From: Bradyrhizobium septentrionale
GTDB lineage: Bacteria; Pseudomonadota; Alphaproteobacteria; Rhizobiales; Xanthobacteraceae
Direction of reading: 5' to 3'
Length of the DNA stretch: 64,000 nt
Assembly: GCF_011516645.4 (NCBI RefSeq)
Contig: NZ_CP088285.1
Span: 9,194,501 to 9,258,500, forward strand
Made by a program: the position numbers and the translations under genes. Under the pieces are notes generated by a model. It had not been told where the DNA came from. It did not search any database and saw only the letters and a program-made list of their open reading frames with translations. Positions 1-9,897 of the stretch are shown here, piece by piece (position 1 is the stretch's first letter; each line of letters starts with the position of its first letter).

Positions 1-1277
<1,277 letters not shown>

Positions 1278-1439
1278 GGGTCCCTTAATAGGTAGATCGA
1301 ACGGGGGCGAAAAGGCCTTTTACGAGGCATTTTCGGCCTGTCCAGAGCTTTGCGGCTGACGACCGCGGGGTGCGGGATTTGCACAATGGGGATGGATCGG
1401 ATTTAAGGACGCGAACCCGATAATTGAAGGCTATATTTC

Positions 1440-1919
1440 GTGAACGAACTCGCCAAAACCGCATTCAACCGCCGCCCTGACCTGCACGTCGAAACCGAGG
1501 GCGAATTCGCCGGCTGGCGGACCTGGACCCGGGACAATTTCGAGACCCATACCGGCCCCTTTTACCACCGCATGGACGAAAACGGCCGCATCAGCTGCGC
1601 GTTCCGGGTAGGTAAAAAGCACCTCAACGGCTCCGGCAATGTCCATGGCGGCTGCTTCATGACGTTTGCGGATTACTGCCTGTTCGCGCTGGCCGGCTCG
1701 GTGCTCCAGGGCCCGGGCGTCACGGTGTCGTTCGCCTCCGAATTCCTCGACGCGGCCCGCGAGGGCGACCTGATCGAATGCACCGGCGAGGTCACCCGCG
1801 CCGGCATGTCGCTGATCTTCGTTCGCGGCATGCTGACATCGGCCGAGCGGCCGCTGTTCACCTTCTCCGGCACCATCAAGCGGGTGAAGCGCAAGGCGCC
1901 GGCACAGACACCCGCGTGA
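1440..1919 (+). CDS. PaaI/YbgC-like hotdog-fold thioesterase
   Basis: Probable acyl-CoA thioesterase of the hotdog superfamily (159 aa, cytoplasmic). It shows the family's helix segment NVHGGCFMTFADYCLFA around residues 64-80, which carries the HGG turn and the acidic Asp expected at the active site, followed by the strand FASEFLDAAREGD. The start is GTG at 1440, directly after an AT-rich stretch. It is divergent from purL, 163 bp away, so the two may share a promoter region. The natural substrate cannot be read from the sequence. A second, unrelated-looking PaaI-type thioesterase lies at 61.7 kb and a YbgC-like one at 47.7 kb. Confidence 0.85.
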   Translation: MNELAKTAFNRRPDLHVETEGEFAGWRTWTRDNFETHTGPFYHRMDENGRISCAFRVGKKHLNGSGNVHGGCFMTFADYCLFALAGSVLQGPGVTVSFASEFLDAAREGDLIECTGEVTRAGMSLIFVRGMLTSAERPLFTFSGTIKRVKRKAPAQTPA

Positions 1920-2269
1920 GGCTCGCCAGAGCCATTTCCGTTCCGATTGAATCGGAACGGGGCTCAATATTTTTATTTTGACGCGTTTTCTTCACGCGAA
2001 CCGGTACCCACTTCGCTCGAAAACGCTTTCGGTCTGTGGACGCCCGCCGTCATCCGGCCGTTACATCGGCACGGATTGAATCGAAGCTGAGCTCTACTTC
2101 GTTGAGTTCACGCGCGTTCTTTGCGTGAAGCAGTCAAACTCCCGTTGTGACACGACGACGCACTGTCGTTGCGTCGTCGCGCGCGCGTCACATGCGCGTC
2201 AGCCAAGGCCCTGAAGATTGCTGAACGGTTTCCGTATGTGCATTCGCGCAGCGAGTATGGGGCATTCTC
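1920..2269. other. Intergenic stretch with one palindromic repeat
   Basis: No gene is visible in these 350 bases. They hold one copy of the R1 palindromic repeat (1977-2027), a direct-repeat-rich stretch with several ACGCG and CGTCG motifs around 2110-2190, and presumably the promoter of the phosphatase gene that starts at 2270. Confidence 0.6.
1977..2027. repeat. R1 palindromic repeat, copy 1
   Basis: About 51 bp containing GACGCGTTTTCTTCACGCGA, then an ACCGG centre and CTTCGCTCGAAAACGCT. Related copies occur at 11770-11821, 36742-36793 (inverted) and 55171-55210 (internally shortened). The arms (CGCGTTTTC and GAAAACGC) pair with each other, so a transcript would fold into a hairpin. Confidence 0.85.
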
Positions 2270-4492
2270 ATGAAATTGAAGACGTTTGTTTCCGTCACAT
2301 CGGCGATGTCGCTTGTCGCATCGCTGGCGTGCGTTGCAACTCCGGCGCGCGCCGGTCAGGACGGCGACAATGGCGATCGCGGTGTCGGCGATTCTCGCGA
2401 TCATGATCAGGACCATGACGGCGACCATCATGGCCGCAAGCCGCGCGTGGTGATGATCTCGCTCGACGGCGCCAAGCCCGATTTCATCCAGAAATTCATC
2501 GAGGAAGGCGTGCTGCCGCGCGACGGCGGCCTCGCCCGGCTCTCACGGCGCGGCGCGGTCGCGCTGCAGAACGTGACGGCGTCGCCGTCACTCACCGCCG
2601 TGTCGCATATTGCGATCGCGACCGGCTCGACGGCGGTCCATAACGACATTCCCTCGAACACGTTCGAGCCGATCGTCGGCCCGATCACCGGCAGCATCAG
2701 CGGCTTTGCGGCGCCGATCGGCGGCTACAGCGAGAGCCCGCTCGGGCCGTCGCCGCACCCGACGGCGCAACCCCTGTGGGTGCAGCTGCGCCAGCAGGGC
2801 AAGAAGGTCATCACGGCGACCTGGCCCGGCGGCGACGGCGCCGACATTTCCATCAACAACACCGTGGTGCAGCCGGCGCAGCCCACCCGCATCACCGACT
2901 TCACGGTCCCGTTCGGCGCGTTCGGCGGCATCGGCGCCCAGGGCTTCTCACTGTCGCGCAGCGACTTCACGGCCGATCCCTCCATCGTGGCGGCGCTGCA
3001 GGCCGCGGGCCATTTCTCGTTCAGCCCGGTGCTGGTGACCTCGGCCCCGATCGAGACGTTCTCGTGCTCTTCGGCAGCGAGTGCGACCTGCACCGGCGCG
3101 TCGACACTCGACGTCAAATATTCGATCCGCGTCGCCGCCATCGACACCATCAACGATCGCAAGGTGAACTACGACACGCTGGTGTTCTTTGACGCCAACC
3201 GCGGCATCACCGCAGGACCGTTCCACGCGCCGTCGACCGGGCCGGCTTACGTCAAGTTCGGGGGCGAGAACGCACCGTTCTTCTTCGAAGGCAGCGGGGC
3301 GAAGGTTGGTGCTGCGTACTTCGTCTCGGCGCTGTCTCCCGACCTCTCGGTGGTGCGCTTCGCGCGCTACGGCGCCAACTTCATCCCGCGCAACACGCCG
3401 GTGCTCGCCGATGTCGACGACATCAACAACAACATCGGATTCTGGCGTCCGCAGGCCGACTTCCGCATTCCGGAGCGGCTGAGCCCCGGCTTCACCAATT
3501 TCCCCGACGTCGAGATCGAGACGATGTACGAAGACATGGTGAAGACCTTCGTGCAGTACCAGGCGAATATCGGCGAGCGCGCGATCAAGACGCATCCGGA
3601 TGCCGACCTGGTGATGGTCTATATCGAGGAGCCCGACGGCTCCGAGCACCAGTTCCTGCTCACCGATCCGCGCCAGGGCACCAATCCGACCGACCCGAAT
3701 TCGATCGGCGCCAACCAGGACCCCGCCAAGGTCAAGCGATACGCGTCCTACGTCCGCTTCGCCTACCAGGCGGCCGACAGAGCGGTGAAGCAGATTGCCG
3801 ATGCGGCGGGCCGCGACAGCAACGTGATCGTGGTGTCGGATCACGGCTTCGCGCCGTTCCACACCTCGGTCAATCTCACCAACATCCTGCGCAACGCCGG
3901 GATCGACCCCAGCAAGGTCGGGATCCGCACCTCCGGTCCGGCCGCCGACATCTACGTCAATCTGCAGAATCGCGAGCTCGGCGGTACCGTCGATCTGGCG
4001 ACCTATCGGACCCTGGTGGCGCAGATCACGGATGCGGTGAAGAACGCGGTCGACCCCAATGCGCGCTTCAACTACTCGCTCAAGGACCAGCGTATCTTTA
4101 CCGTCGTCGAGACCCGGCCGCTGCAATGCGACGCCGGAACCGGACAGTGCCTCAGCAAGACCGTCGGCCAGGATTACGGCGACGTGTTCGCGCTGATGGC
4201 GCCCGGCTACAATTTCGACGGCATCCAAAATCCCGGCGTCGCGCGCCAGGGCGACGCGCCGTTCAGCGCGGCAACTACCGCGCTGTCGATGCCGAACTTC
4301 TACGGCGCCCACGGTCACGACCCCGAGCTTCCGGTGATGAGCGCAACTTTCATCGCCGCGGGGCCGCAGATCCGCCACGACAGTGTGGTGCGGCACATGC
4401 GCAATATCGACGTGGCGCCGACCATCATGCAGATCCTGGGCACGACGCCGCATCAGGTCGATGGTGAGGTGCTGCGCGAGGTCCTGCGCTAG
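2270..4492 (+). CDS. Secreted alkaline-phosphatase-superfamily phosphodiesterase/pyrophosphatase
   Basis: Exported metallo-hydrolase of 740 aa, probably releasing phosphate from nucleotides or phosphodiesters in the periplasm. Residues 1-28 form a signal peptide ending in ATPARA. A charged Asp/His-rich linker follows (residues 30-55, DHDQDHDGDHHG). The catalytic domain begins with the metal-site strand VVMISLDGAKPDF near residue 60. The likely nucleophile lies in ASPSLTAVSHIAIATG, and later metal ligands in VVSDHGFAPFH (near residue 525) and YGAHGHDPE (near 680). This order matches type I phosphodiesterase/nucleotide pyrophosphatase proteins. It converges with pstS, which suggests a shared role in phosphate acquisition. 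The His/Asp linker could bind metal, which is inference. Confidence 0.88.
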   Translation: MKLKTFVSVTSAMSLVASLACVATPARAGQDGDNGDRGVGDSRDHDQDHDGDHHGRKPRVVMISLDGAKPDFIQKFIEEGVLPRDGGLARLSRRGAVALQNVTASPSLTAVSHIAIATGSTAVHNDIPSNTFEPIVGPITGSISGFAAPIGGYSESPLGPSPHPTAQPLWVQLRQQGKKVITATWPGGDGADISINNTVVQPAQPTRITDFTVPFGAFGGIGAQGFSLSRSDFTADPSIVAALQAAGHFSFSPVLVTSAPIETFSCSSAASATCTGASTLDVKYSIRVAAIDTINDRKVNYDTLVFFDANRGITAGPFHAPSTGPAYVKFGGENAPFFFEGSGAKVGAAYFVSALSPDLSVVRFARYGANFIPRNTPVLADVDDINNNIGFWRPQADFRIPERLSPGFTNFPDVEIETMYEDMVKTFVQYQANIGERAIKTHPDADLVMVYIEEPDGSEHQFLLTDPRQGTNPTDPNSIGANQDPAKVKRYASYVRFAYQAADRAVKQIADAAGRDSNVIVVSDHGFAPFHTSVNLTNILRNAGIDPSKVGIRTSGPAADIYVNLQNRELGGTVDLATYRTLVAQITDAVKNAVDPNARFNYSLKDQRIFTVVETRPLQCDAGTGQCLSKTVGQDYGDVFALMAPGYNFDGIQNPGVARQGDAPFSAATTALSMPNFYGAHGHDPELPVMSATFIAAGPQIRHDSVVRHMRNIDVAPTIMQILGTTPHQVDGEVLREVLR

Positions 4493-4506
4493 GATTTCAG
4501 GAAGAT

Positions 4507-4545
4507 GTCACGCGATAGACGCCAGGCCGGCGTCCATCGCGTGAC
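4507..4545. terminator. Hairpin between convergent phosphatase and pstS
   Basis: Arms at 4507-4523 and 4529-4545 pair over 17 positions with one mismatch around a 5-nt loop. The hairpin lies between two convergent genes, as expected for a bidirectional terminator, although no long T-tract follows on either side. Confidence 0.7.
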
Positions 4546-4574
4546 GGGGCGTTCAGCAATGAACAGATATCGCA

Positions 4575-5627
4575 TCAGCGCTTTCCGGGCACCGATGCCG
4601 ACGCCGTCAGCGCCTCGAAATTGTGCTGCCAATAGACCTCGATTTGCTCGACCAGCGTGGCCGGCAAGGGAACGTAGTTGAGCAGTTGGGCCTGCGGCTT
4701 GCCGCTTTCCAGGGACCAGCGCAGGAAGTCGATCGCGGTCGCCGACCTGTCGGGCGATTTCGGCTGCTTGTGCATCAGCACGAAGGTCGTGGCCGTGATC
4801 GGATACGCGTCCTCCCCCGGGGCGTTGGTCAGGACCAGGTAGAAATCCTGCGTCGTTGTCCAGTCCGCGCTGGCCGCCGCGGCCTGGAAGGATGCGGCGT
4901 CAGGGGTGACGAAATTGCCGGCGCTGTTCTGCACCAGGCCAAAGGAAATCCGGTCGAGCCGTTGCAACGCATAGGAGTATTCGAGATAGCCGATCGAACC
5001 GGGAATCAGGCCGACAAGCGAGGCGACGCCGTCATTGCCTTTGCCGCCGAGCCCGACGGGCCATTCGACCGACGTGCCCTCTCCGACGCTGGCCTTCCAC
5101 TGCGCGCTGATCTTCGAGAGGTAGTTCGACCAATTGAACGTCGTCCCCGAGCCGTCGATCCGATGCACGACGGTGATCGCCGTGTGCGGCAGCTTCAGAT
5201 CGGGATTGACGGCTTGAATGGCCGGGTCGTTCCAGTATCTGACCTTGCCGAGATAGATGTCGGCAAGCAGCTGTCCGGTGAATTGCATCTGGCCGGGCTT
5301 GACGCCCTCGATGTTGACCACAGGCACGACGCCTCCGATCACGATCGGGAATTGCACCATGCCGAGCTTTTCAAGCTCCTTCGGATCAAGCGGCATATCG
5401 CTTGTCCCGAAATCGACGGCCGCCTTCTTGATCAGGCCGACGCCGATGCTCGACCCCACCGACTGATAGCTGACGTCGTTGCCGGTCTTTGCCTTGTAGC
5501 CGGCGATCCATTTCGCCATCACGGGCGACACGAAGGTTGAGCCCGCGCCCTTCGTCTCCGCGGCCAGGCATTGCGTTGCGACGACCAGAGCAGTGAAAAT
5601 GATTGGTAATCTGAAATGCTTCGTCAT
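4575..5627 (-). CDS. pstS: PstS-type phosphate-binding protein
   Basis: Periplasmic phosphate-binding protein of 350 aa. A signal peptide (residues 1-22, ending QCLA) is followed by the family's first binding loop KGAGSTFVSPVMAKW, the VSYQSVGSSIGVG strand, GTSDMPL, and HRIDGSGTTFNWSNYL, which together supply the Ser, Thr, Arg and Asp ligands seen in PstS. It is a lone gene, with no pstC, pstA, pstB or phoU nearby, so it may deliver phosphate to a transporter encoded elsewhere or act as a sensor or scavenger. It converges on the secreted phosphatase at 2.3-4.5 kb. A Pho box was not identified. Confidence 0.93.
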   Translation of the reverse strand: MTKHFRLPIIFTALVVATQCLAAETKGAGSTFVSPVMAKWIAGYKAKTGNDVSYQSVGSSIGVGLIKKAAVDFGTSDMPLDPKELEKLGMVQFPIVIGGVVPVVNIEGVKPGQMQFTGQLLADIYLGKVRYWNDPAIQAVNPDLKLPHTAITVVHRIDGSGTTFNWSNYLSKISAQWKASVGEGTSVEWPVGLGGKGNDGVASLVGLIPGSIGYLEYSYALQRLDRISFGLVQNSAGNFVTPDAASFQAAAASADWTTTQDFYLVLTNAPGEDAYPITATTFVLMHKQPKSPDRSATAIDFLRWSLESGKPQAQLLNYVPLPATLVEQIEVYWQHNFEALTASASVPGKR

Positions 5628-6744
5628 GCGCTCGAGCGTAGCAGGACGAGCGACAGGCCCGTGTGGGCCAGGTCACAAAACGGTAACATAAGCCGGGAGC
5701 GTCGGACCGCTGTCGGAGCGACGCCGGCCTGCCCGCGCCTACGCCCGGCCCGCAAACACCGCGAAGCGGAATATCGGCGCAAATTCAATGCCCTAGCCTT
5801 TCGCCCCACCGCCGAGCTACATTCGCTCCGTCGCGCGCCAATGCGCGAAGGGAGCCAATCAAGGTGCCGAAGAGCACAGCGAACACGGGCGGCGTGACGG
5901 CTTCCGCGATCACACCTACTCCGTCGACCTCTGCGCCGGGTGCACGCGGCTGGCGCGACTATGCGCTGCTCGTGGCGCTGGCCTGCTGCTGGAGCTCGAC
6001 CTATCCGCTGACCAAGATCGGGCTCGGCTCGATCCCGCCGGTCACCTTCATCTCGGCCCGCTCGCTGGTCGCCGCAGCCTTCCTGCTCGTGGTGCTGCGG
6101 ATCCGCGGCATCCGCATCCCGACCGACCTCAAGGCGTGGAAGCTGTTCGCCTTCCAGCAGACCATCAACTCGACGATCCCGTTCCTGGTGATCACCTGGG
6201 CGCAGCTCTATGTGCCGGCCTCCAACACCGTGGTGCTGGCCTCGACGACGCCGATCTTCGCCTTCCTGATCACCTGGGCGATCACGCGGCACGAGCCGGC
6301 CTCGTTGCTCAAGCTGGTCGGCGCGATCCTCGGCCTCGCCGGGACGGTTGCGATCATCGGCCTCGACGCGCTCTCAGGCTTCGGCAAGGAGATCTTTGCC
6401 GAGATCGCGATCCTGCTTGCGACCGTGTCGTTCGCCTGCGCCACGATCTTCGGACTGCGGCTGTCGGACTACGATCCGATGGTGGTCGCGGCCGGCTCGC
6501 TGTTGTTCGGCGGCACCGTGCTGCTGCCGGTCGCCCTGATCATCGACCATCCCTGGACGCTGCACCCGACGCCGCAGGCGCTGGTCGCAACCATCGTCAT
6601 GGGCATCTTCTCCAGCGCGTTCGGGTTGATGCTGTTCTACATGTGCCTCACCCGGCTCGGCACGCTCACCACCAATGCGCAGGGGTATCTGCGGATTCCG
6701 ATCGGCGTCGCGCTGTCGGTGCTGCTGCTCGGCGAATCCGTGCC

Positions 6745-6752
6745 GTCGAACC
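6745..6752. repeat. IS66 target-site duplication, left copy
   Basis: GTCGAACC immediately before the left terminal inverted repeat. It is identical to 9260-9267, and an 8-bp duplication is the normal length for IS66. Confidence 0.95.
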
Positions 6753-6802
6753 GTACGCATCCGGTCAGCACCCCGGGCAGGCGCGCCGGTCAGCCGTGGC
6801 GC

Positions 6803-8389
6803 TCAGGCGGCAGCCGCTGTGGACTGTTGGGTCGCCTTCCAATTCCACGGGAGCAGGTCGGCGACTTTGTTGACGGGGTGATCTGGAAGCCTGGCCAACA
6901 CATCCGCGAGCCAGGCTTGCGGATCAACGTCGTTCATCTTGCAGGTTTCGATCAGGGTATAGACGGCGGCGGCGCGATGGCCGCCGGCATCTGAACCGGC
7001 GAAGGTCCAATTTCGTCTTCCGACAGCCACACCGCGTAACGCTCGTTCGGCAGCGTTGTTCGAGAGGCAGACGCGACCATCGTCCAGGAAGCGGGTGAAC
7101 GCCGCCCAACGGTTGAGCAGGTAGTTGATCGCCTTTGCAGTATCGTTGCCTGATGAGAGCAAGGTTCGCTGCTGACGCATCCAGATTTCGAGATCGGCGA
7201 CGATCGGCCTCGACTTATCACGACGTACCGCAAGCCGCTGTTCCGGCGTTTTGCCGTTGATGGTGCGCTCGATCTCGAAAAGGATATCGATGCGTCGCAC
7301 GGCCTCGCTGGCAATCGGCGCCTCTCCAGATTTCGCCAAGTCGAAGAACTTTCTGCGGCCGTGGCTCCAACAGGCCGCTTCAAGGATCGGAGCTGGCTTC
7401 CTTTGGGCCTTGTAGAGCTGGTTATACCCATCGAAGGCATCGGCCTGCATGAGGCCGACATAGCCGGCAAGATGGCTTTGCGGGTGTTCTCCAGCCCGGT
7501 TGCGTGAGTAGTAGAACAGGGCCGCCGGCGGATCCGTGCCGCCAAACGGCCGGTCATCGCGAACATAGGTCCAGATCCGGCCGGTAACCGTCTTGAGCTT
7601 GGCCAGCACCGGCACCGTCGTATCGTCGCCGTGGATGCGTTCCGCGCTCATGACGTGGATCCGGATCGCCTCAATGATGGGATCGAGTGCCACCACGCAG
7701 GCGCCGATCCGATCCGCCAGGGTCGAGACGTCGATCTCGATCCCTTCGCGGGCATAGGTCTTGCTCTGTCGGTTCAACGGCTGGTGCAGCAGGAACTTGT
7801 TGACCAGCACCATCGCCAGCAGGCTCGGCCCGGCAAAGCCTCGCGGGATCGGATGGGAGGGCGCCGGCGCCTCGGTGATTGCCTCACAATCCCGGCAGGA
7901 GAACTTTTCGCGGACATGCTCGATAATCTTCCAGCGCCGTGGCTCACATTCCAGGGTCTTCGATACCACCTCGCCGAGCTTGTGCAGTCGCTCGCTGCCG
8001 CACTTGCCACATACGCAAGGAGCGGGTTCGACGATGCGTTCGATCGGTAGATTGTCCGGCAACGGACGTCGCGGCGGCCGTGGATTTTGCACGCGCTGCT
8101 GTTTGGCGGCTTCCGGCGCTGCGAGCTCGGCCTTGGTTTCCTGCTCAGCCTGGGTCTCTTCAAGATCCTCGATGGCGAGTTCGAGCTGCTCGACCAGCAG
8201 CTTGCCGCGCTCAGAAGATTGCCCGAACTGTTCTCGCCGTGCCTTGGCCAGCATCAGCTTCAGCCGCTCGATCTCCAGCCGGCCGACGGTCACCTCGCTC
8301 TTCGCCAGCGTCAGCTGCTCGCGCTGCGCAATGATCATCGCGTGTGCTGCGGCAAGGTCGGTGGGAAGCGGATCGGCGGGCGTCGTCAC
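6803..8389 (-). CDS. tnpC: IS66 transposase TnpC
   Basis: DDE-type transposase of 528 aa, the catalytic protein of the element. The N-terminal region is a coiled, charged segment (AMIIAQREQLTLAKSEV onward), as in IS66 leader domains. It is followed by a Cys-rich zinc-finger-like motif, CVCGKCGSERL, near residue 125, with more Cys in FSCRDCEAIT. The catalytic core includes RIHGDDTTVPVL near residue 253 (first Asp) and ADAFDGYNQLY (second Asp region). A C-terminal segment with LSNNAAERALRG supplies the final Glu. Length is normal for the family. It lies 43 bp downstream of tnpB. Confidence 0.96.
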   Translation of the reverse strand: MTTPADPLPTDLAAAHAMIIAQREQLTLAKSEVTVGRLEIERLKLMLAKARREQFGQSSERGKLLVEQLELAIEDLEETQAEQETKAELAAPEAAKQQRVQNPRPPRRPLPDNLPIERIVEPAPCVCGKCGSERLHKLGEVVSKTLECEPRRWKIIEHVREKFSCRDCEAITEAPAPSHPIPRGFAGPSLLAMVLVNKFLLHQPLNRQSKTYAREGIEIDVSTLADRIGACVVALDPIIEAIRIHVMSAERIHGDDTTVPVLAKLKTVTGRIWTYVRDDRPFGGTDPPAALFYYSRNRAGEHPQSHLAGYVGLMQADAFDGYNQLYKAQRKPAPILEAACWSHGRRKFFDLAKSGEAPIASEAVRRIDILFEIERTINGKTPEQRLAVRRDKSRPIVADLEIWMRQQRTLLSSGNDTAKAINYLLNRWAAFTRFLDDGRVCLSNNAAERALRGVAVGRRNWTFAGSDAGGHRAAAVYTLIETCKMNDVDPQAWLADVLARLPDHPVNKVADLLPWNWKATQQSTAAAA

Positions 8390-8432
8390 GAGGACGAATC
8401 AACCATATTCGTCGCAAAAAATCCCGCTCGAT

Positions 8433-8780
8433 TTAACCGGAAGCCCGTGGACGCCAGGTTGCCTGCGGCATCCGCCAATCAATTCCGGAGAGGAGATAGG
8501 ATAGCTGCGCAACGCTGATCGTCACAACGCCATCCGCCATTGATGGCCACAAAAAGCGGCCTCGCTCCAGCCGCTTCGTGAACAGACACGCGCCTTGGCC
8601 ATCATGCCAGATGATCTTGATCAGGTCGCCGCGGCGGCCTCTAAAAACATAGAGATCACCGGCATGCGGATCACGCTTCAAACTCTCCTGGACCAGACGC
8701 GCGAGGCTCGGGAAGCCGCGGCGCATATCGGTGTGGCCGGTCGCAAGCCACACCCGCACATTACCCGGTATCGCAATCAT
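8433..8780 (-). CDS. tnpB: IS66 accessory protein TnpB
   Basis: Accessory protein of 115 aa required by IS66-type elements. It shows the family stretch VWLATGHTDMRRGFPSLARLV near the N-terminus and LYVFRGRRGDLIKIIWHDGQG in the middle. Its ATG overlaps the end of tnpA by 4 bases, which indicates translational coupling. Confidence 0.95.
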   Translation of the reverse strand: MIAIPGNVRVWLATGHTDMRRGFPSLARLVQESLKRDPHAGDLYVFRGRRGDLIKIIWHDGQGACLFTKRLERGRFLWPSMADGVVTISVAQLSYLLSGIDWRMPQATWRPRASG

Positions 8781-9172
8781 CGGCGCTCAAGTACCTCGAG
8801 GACCCGCGCCAGCGCTTCTGGATCGACGTGCGAATCCACTCGGATCCGTCGCCGGTTACCGAGGTCGATCTCGATCAATCCAGTACGCGCGGCCACTACA
8901 GACCGCCCTCGGCTATCACCCGCAGGTAAGAGCTTCGGAGTTTCCTCCGCCTCCGTGGCGGCGATCTGCACCGGCGCAAAAGACGGTGCGACCTGCTCGG
9001 ATGTCCGCGCTTGACGACGCCAGGTGAACACCAGGCTGGCCGCTACTCCGTTGCGACGTGCAACCGCTGTCACCTTTGCGCCCGGCGCCAACGTCTCCTC
9101 GACAATCCGTGCCTTGTCATCCTGCGACCAACGCCGCCGACGCTCCAGCCCGCCCAAAACCTCGACCCGCAT
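8777..9172 (-). CDS. tnpA: IS66 DNA-binding protein TnpA
   Basis: Small protein of 131 aa with an N-terminal helix-turn-helix of the IS3/IS66 OrfA type (RRRWSQDDKARIVEETLAPG, then VTAVARRNGVAASLVFTWRR around residues 33-53). It ends with the segment IRVDSHVDPEALARVLEVLERR, common to IS66 TnpA. It is the first gene of the element's operon; the right-end inverted repeat begins about 75 bp upstream. Confidence 0.94.
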   Translation of the reverse strand: MRVEVLGGLERRRRWSQDDKARIVEETLAPGAKVTAVARRNGVAASLVFTWRRQARTSEQVAPSFAPVQIAATEAEETPKLLPAGDSRGRSVVAARTGLIEIDLGNRRRIRVDSHVDPEALARVLEVLERR

Positions 9173-9259
9173 CGCCCGATGACCTTAAAGCTAGACTTAA
9201 GGTCACACGCTTGGCGAATTACAGCGTGTCAGACAAGACGGCGCCCGCCGGATGCGTAC

Positions 9260-9267
9260 GTCGAACC
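9260..9267. repeat. IS66 target-site duplication, right copy
   Basis: GTCGAACC directly after the right inverted repeat, identical to 6745-6752. Confidence 0.95.
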
Positions 9268-9417
9268 TCGTGCTCGGCCTCGTGCTGGTCATGGCCGGCG
9301 TCGCCGCGATGACGGTGCCGGCTCAGGTCATCAAGCGGTGGTTGCGAAAGTTCTAGTGGATCGAATCTAACGGATGTGTCCCGGCAATGGCCCATCCAGA
9401 ACTCTGCCTTGGCGGAC

Positions 9418-9795
9418 CTATGCGTCGATACTCCAGGTGCTCCGATCATCGATCGGATTTGGCAATCTACCGGCAAGGCAATCTGCGAGTGATTGCGGGG
9501 AGAACCGGCGATCTCGACACTCGATTACCCACGAAAGAAAGTCGGCAGGTCCGCCATTGAGATACGGCGGTGGCGACACCGGCATGAAGACAGTCGGAAG
9601 GCGCTCTGTCAGCGACAGGTAATTGAGAACATGCCCAAGTTCCTGGACCACGCGCCAAGCAAGCGGATCGGAGATATCGATAACGAATTTAACCCACCAA
9701 GCCGCGTCGTCGCGTCCTGTCCCGATCCGCCCCTTGATGGCCGGAATTCGGTTCAACAGTGTCGTTAGCGCAATGAATTCCGAATCTTCGCTCAA
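9418..9795 (-). CDS. Conserved-looking hypothetical protein
   Basis: A protein of 125 aa that I do not recognise. It has no signal peptide or membrane segment. It contains FVIDISDPLAWRVVQELGHVLNYLSLTERLPTV-like amphipathic helices and a Pro-rich turn (VSPPPYLNGGP), then FLSWVIECRDRRFSPQSLADCLAGRLPNP. The composition is protein-like and unlike an antisense shadow. The start is TTG at 9795; no ATG or GTG lies upstream before an in-frame stop, and the ribosome-binding site is weak. It follows the 3' remnant of the DMT exporter in convergent orientation, 61 bp away. The overall look resembles small immunity or stress proteins, but this is a guess. Confidence 0.6.
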   Translation of the reverse strand: MSEDSEFIALTTLLNRIPAIKGRIGTGRDDAAWWVKFVIDISDPLAWRVVQELGHVLNYLSLTERLPTVFMPVSPPPYLNGGPADFLSWVIECRDRRFSPQSLADCLAGRLPNPIDDRSTWSIDA

Positions 9796-9897
9796 GGGGC
9801 CGCCATTACGTTACGCCCGCCAAGGCTTGGTGCCCTCGCCTTACGGCGGCGATGATCTTATCAGGGCCTGCGATCGAGACGAAGGGTCTGGGGCCGC

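Larger units (their letters stand above)
6753..9259 (-). mobile_element. Complete IS66-family insertion sequence (2507 bp)
   Basis: The terminal inverted repeats start GTACGCATCCGG at both ends (6753-6764 and the complement of 9248-9259), with further partial matching inward. The element is bounded by an 8-bp duplication and carries the complete tnpA-tnpB-tnpC set on the minus strand. All three reading frames are open, so the element is potentially active. It interrupts a DMT exporter gene. Confidence 0.96.
5864..9356 (+). pseudogene. DMT/EamA-family exporter split by IS66
   Basis: Inner-membrane drug/metabolite transporter with ten predicted helices. Codons from 5864 to 6752 encode a Thr/Ser/Pro-rich start, then WRDYALLVALACCWSSTYPL and further helices up to LLLGESVPSN. 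There IS66 is inserted. After the element and its target duplication, reading resumes at 9268 with LVLGLVLVMAGVAAMT, the missing last helix, and stops at 9356. Removing 6753-9267 restores one 325-codon frame without any other lesion, so the disruption is recent. As it stands the product would lose the last helix and gain a foreign tail ending at 6994. The exported substrate is unknown. Confidence 0.93.
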
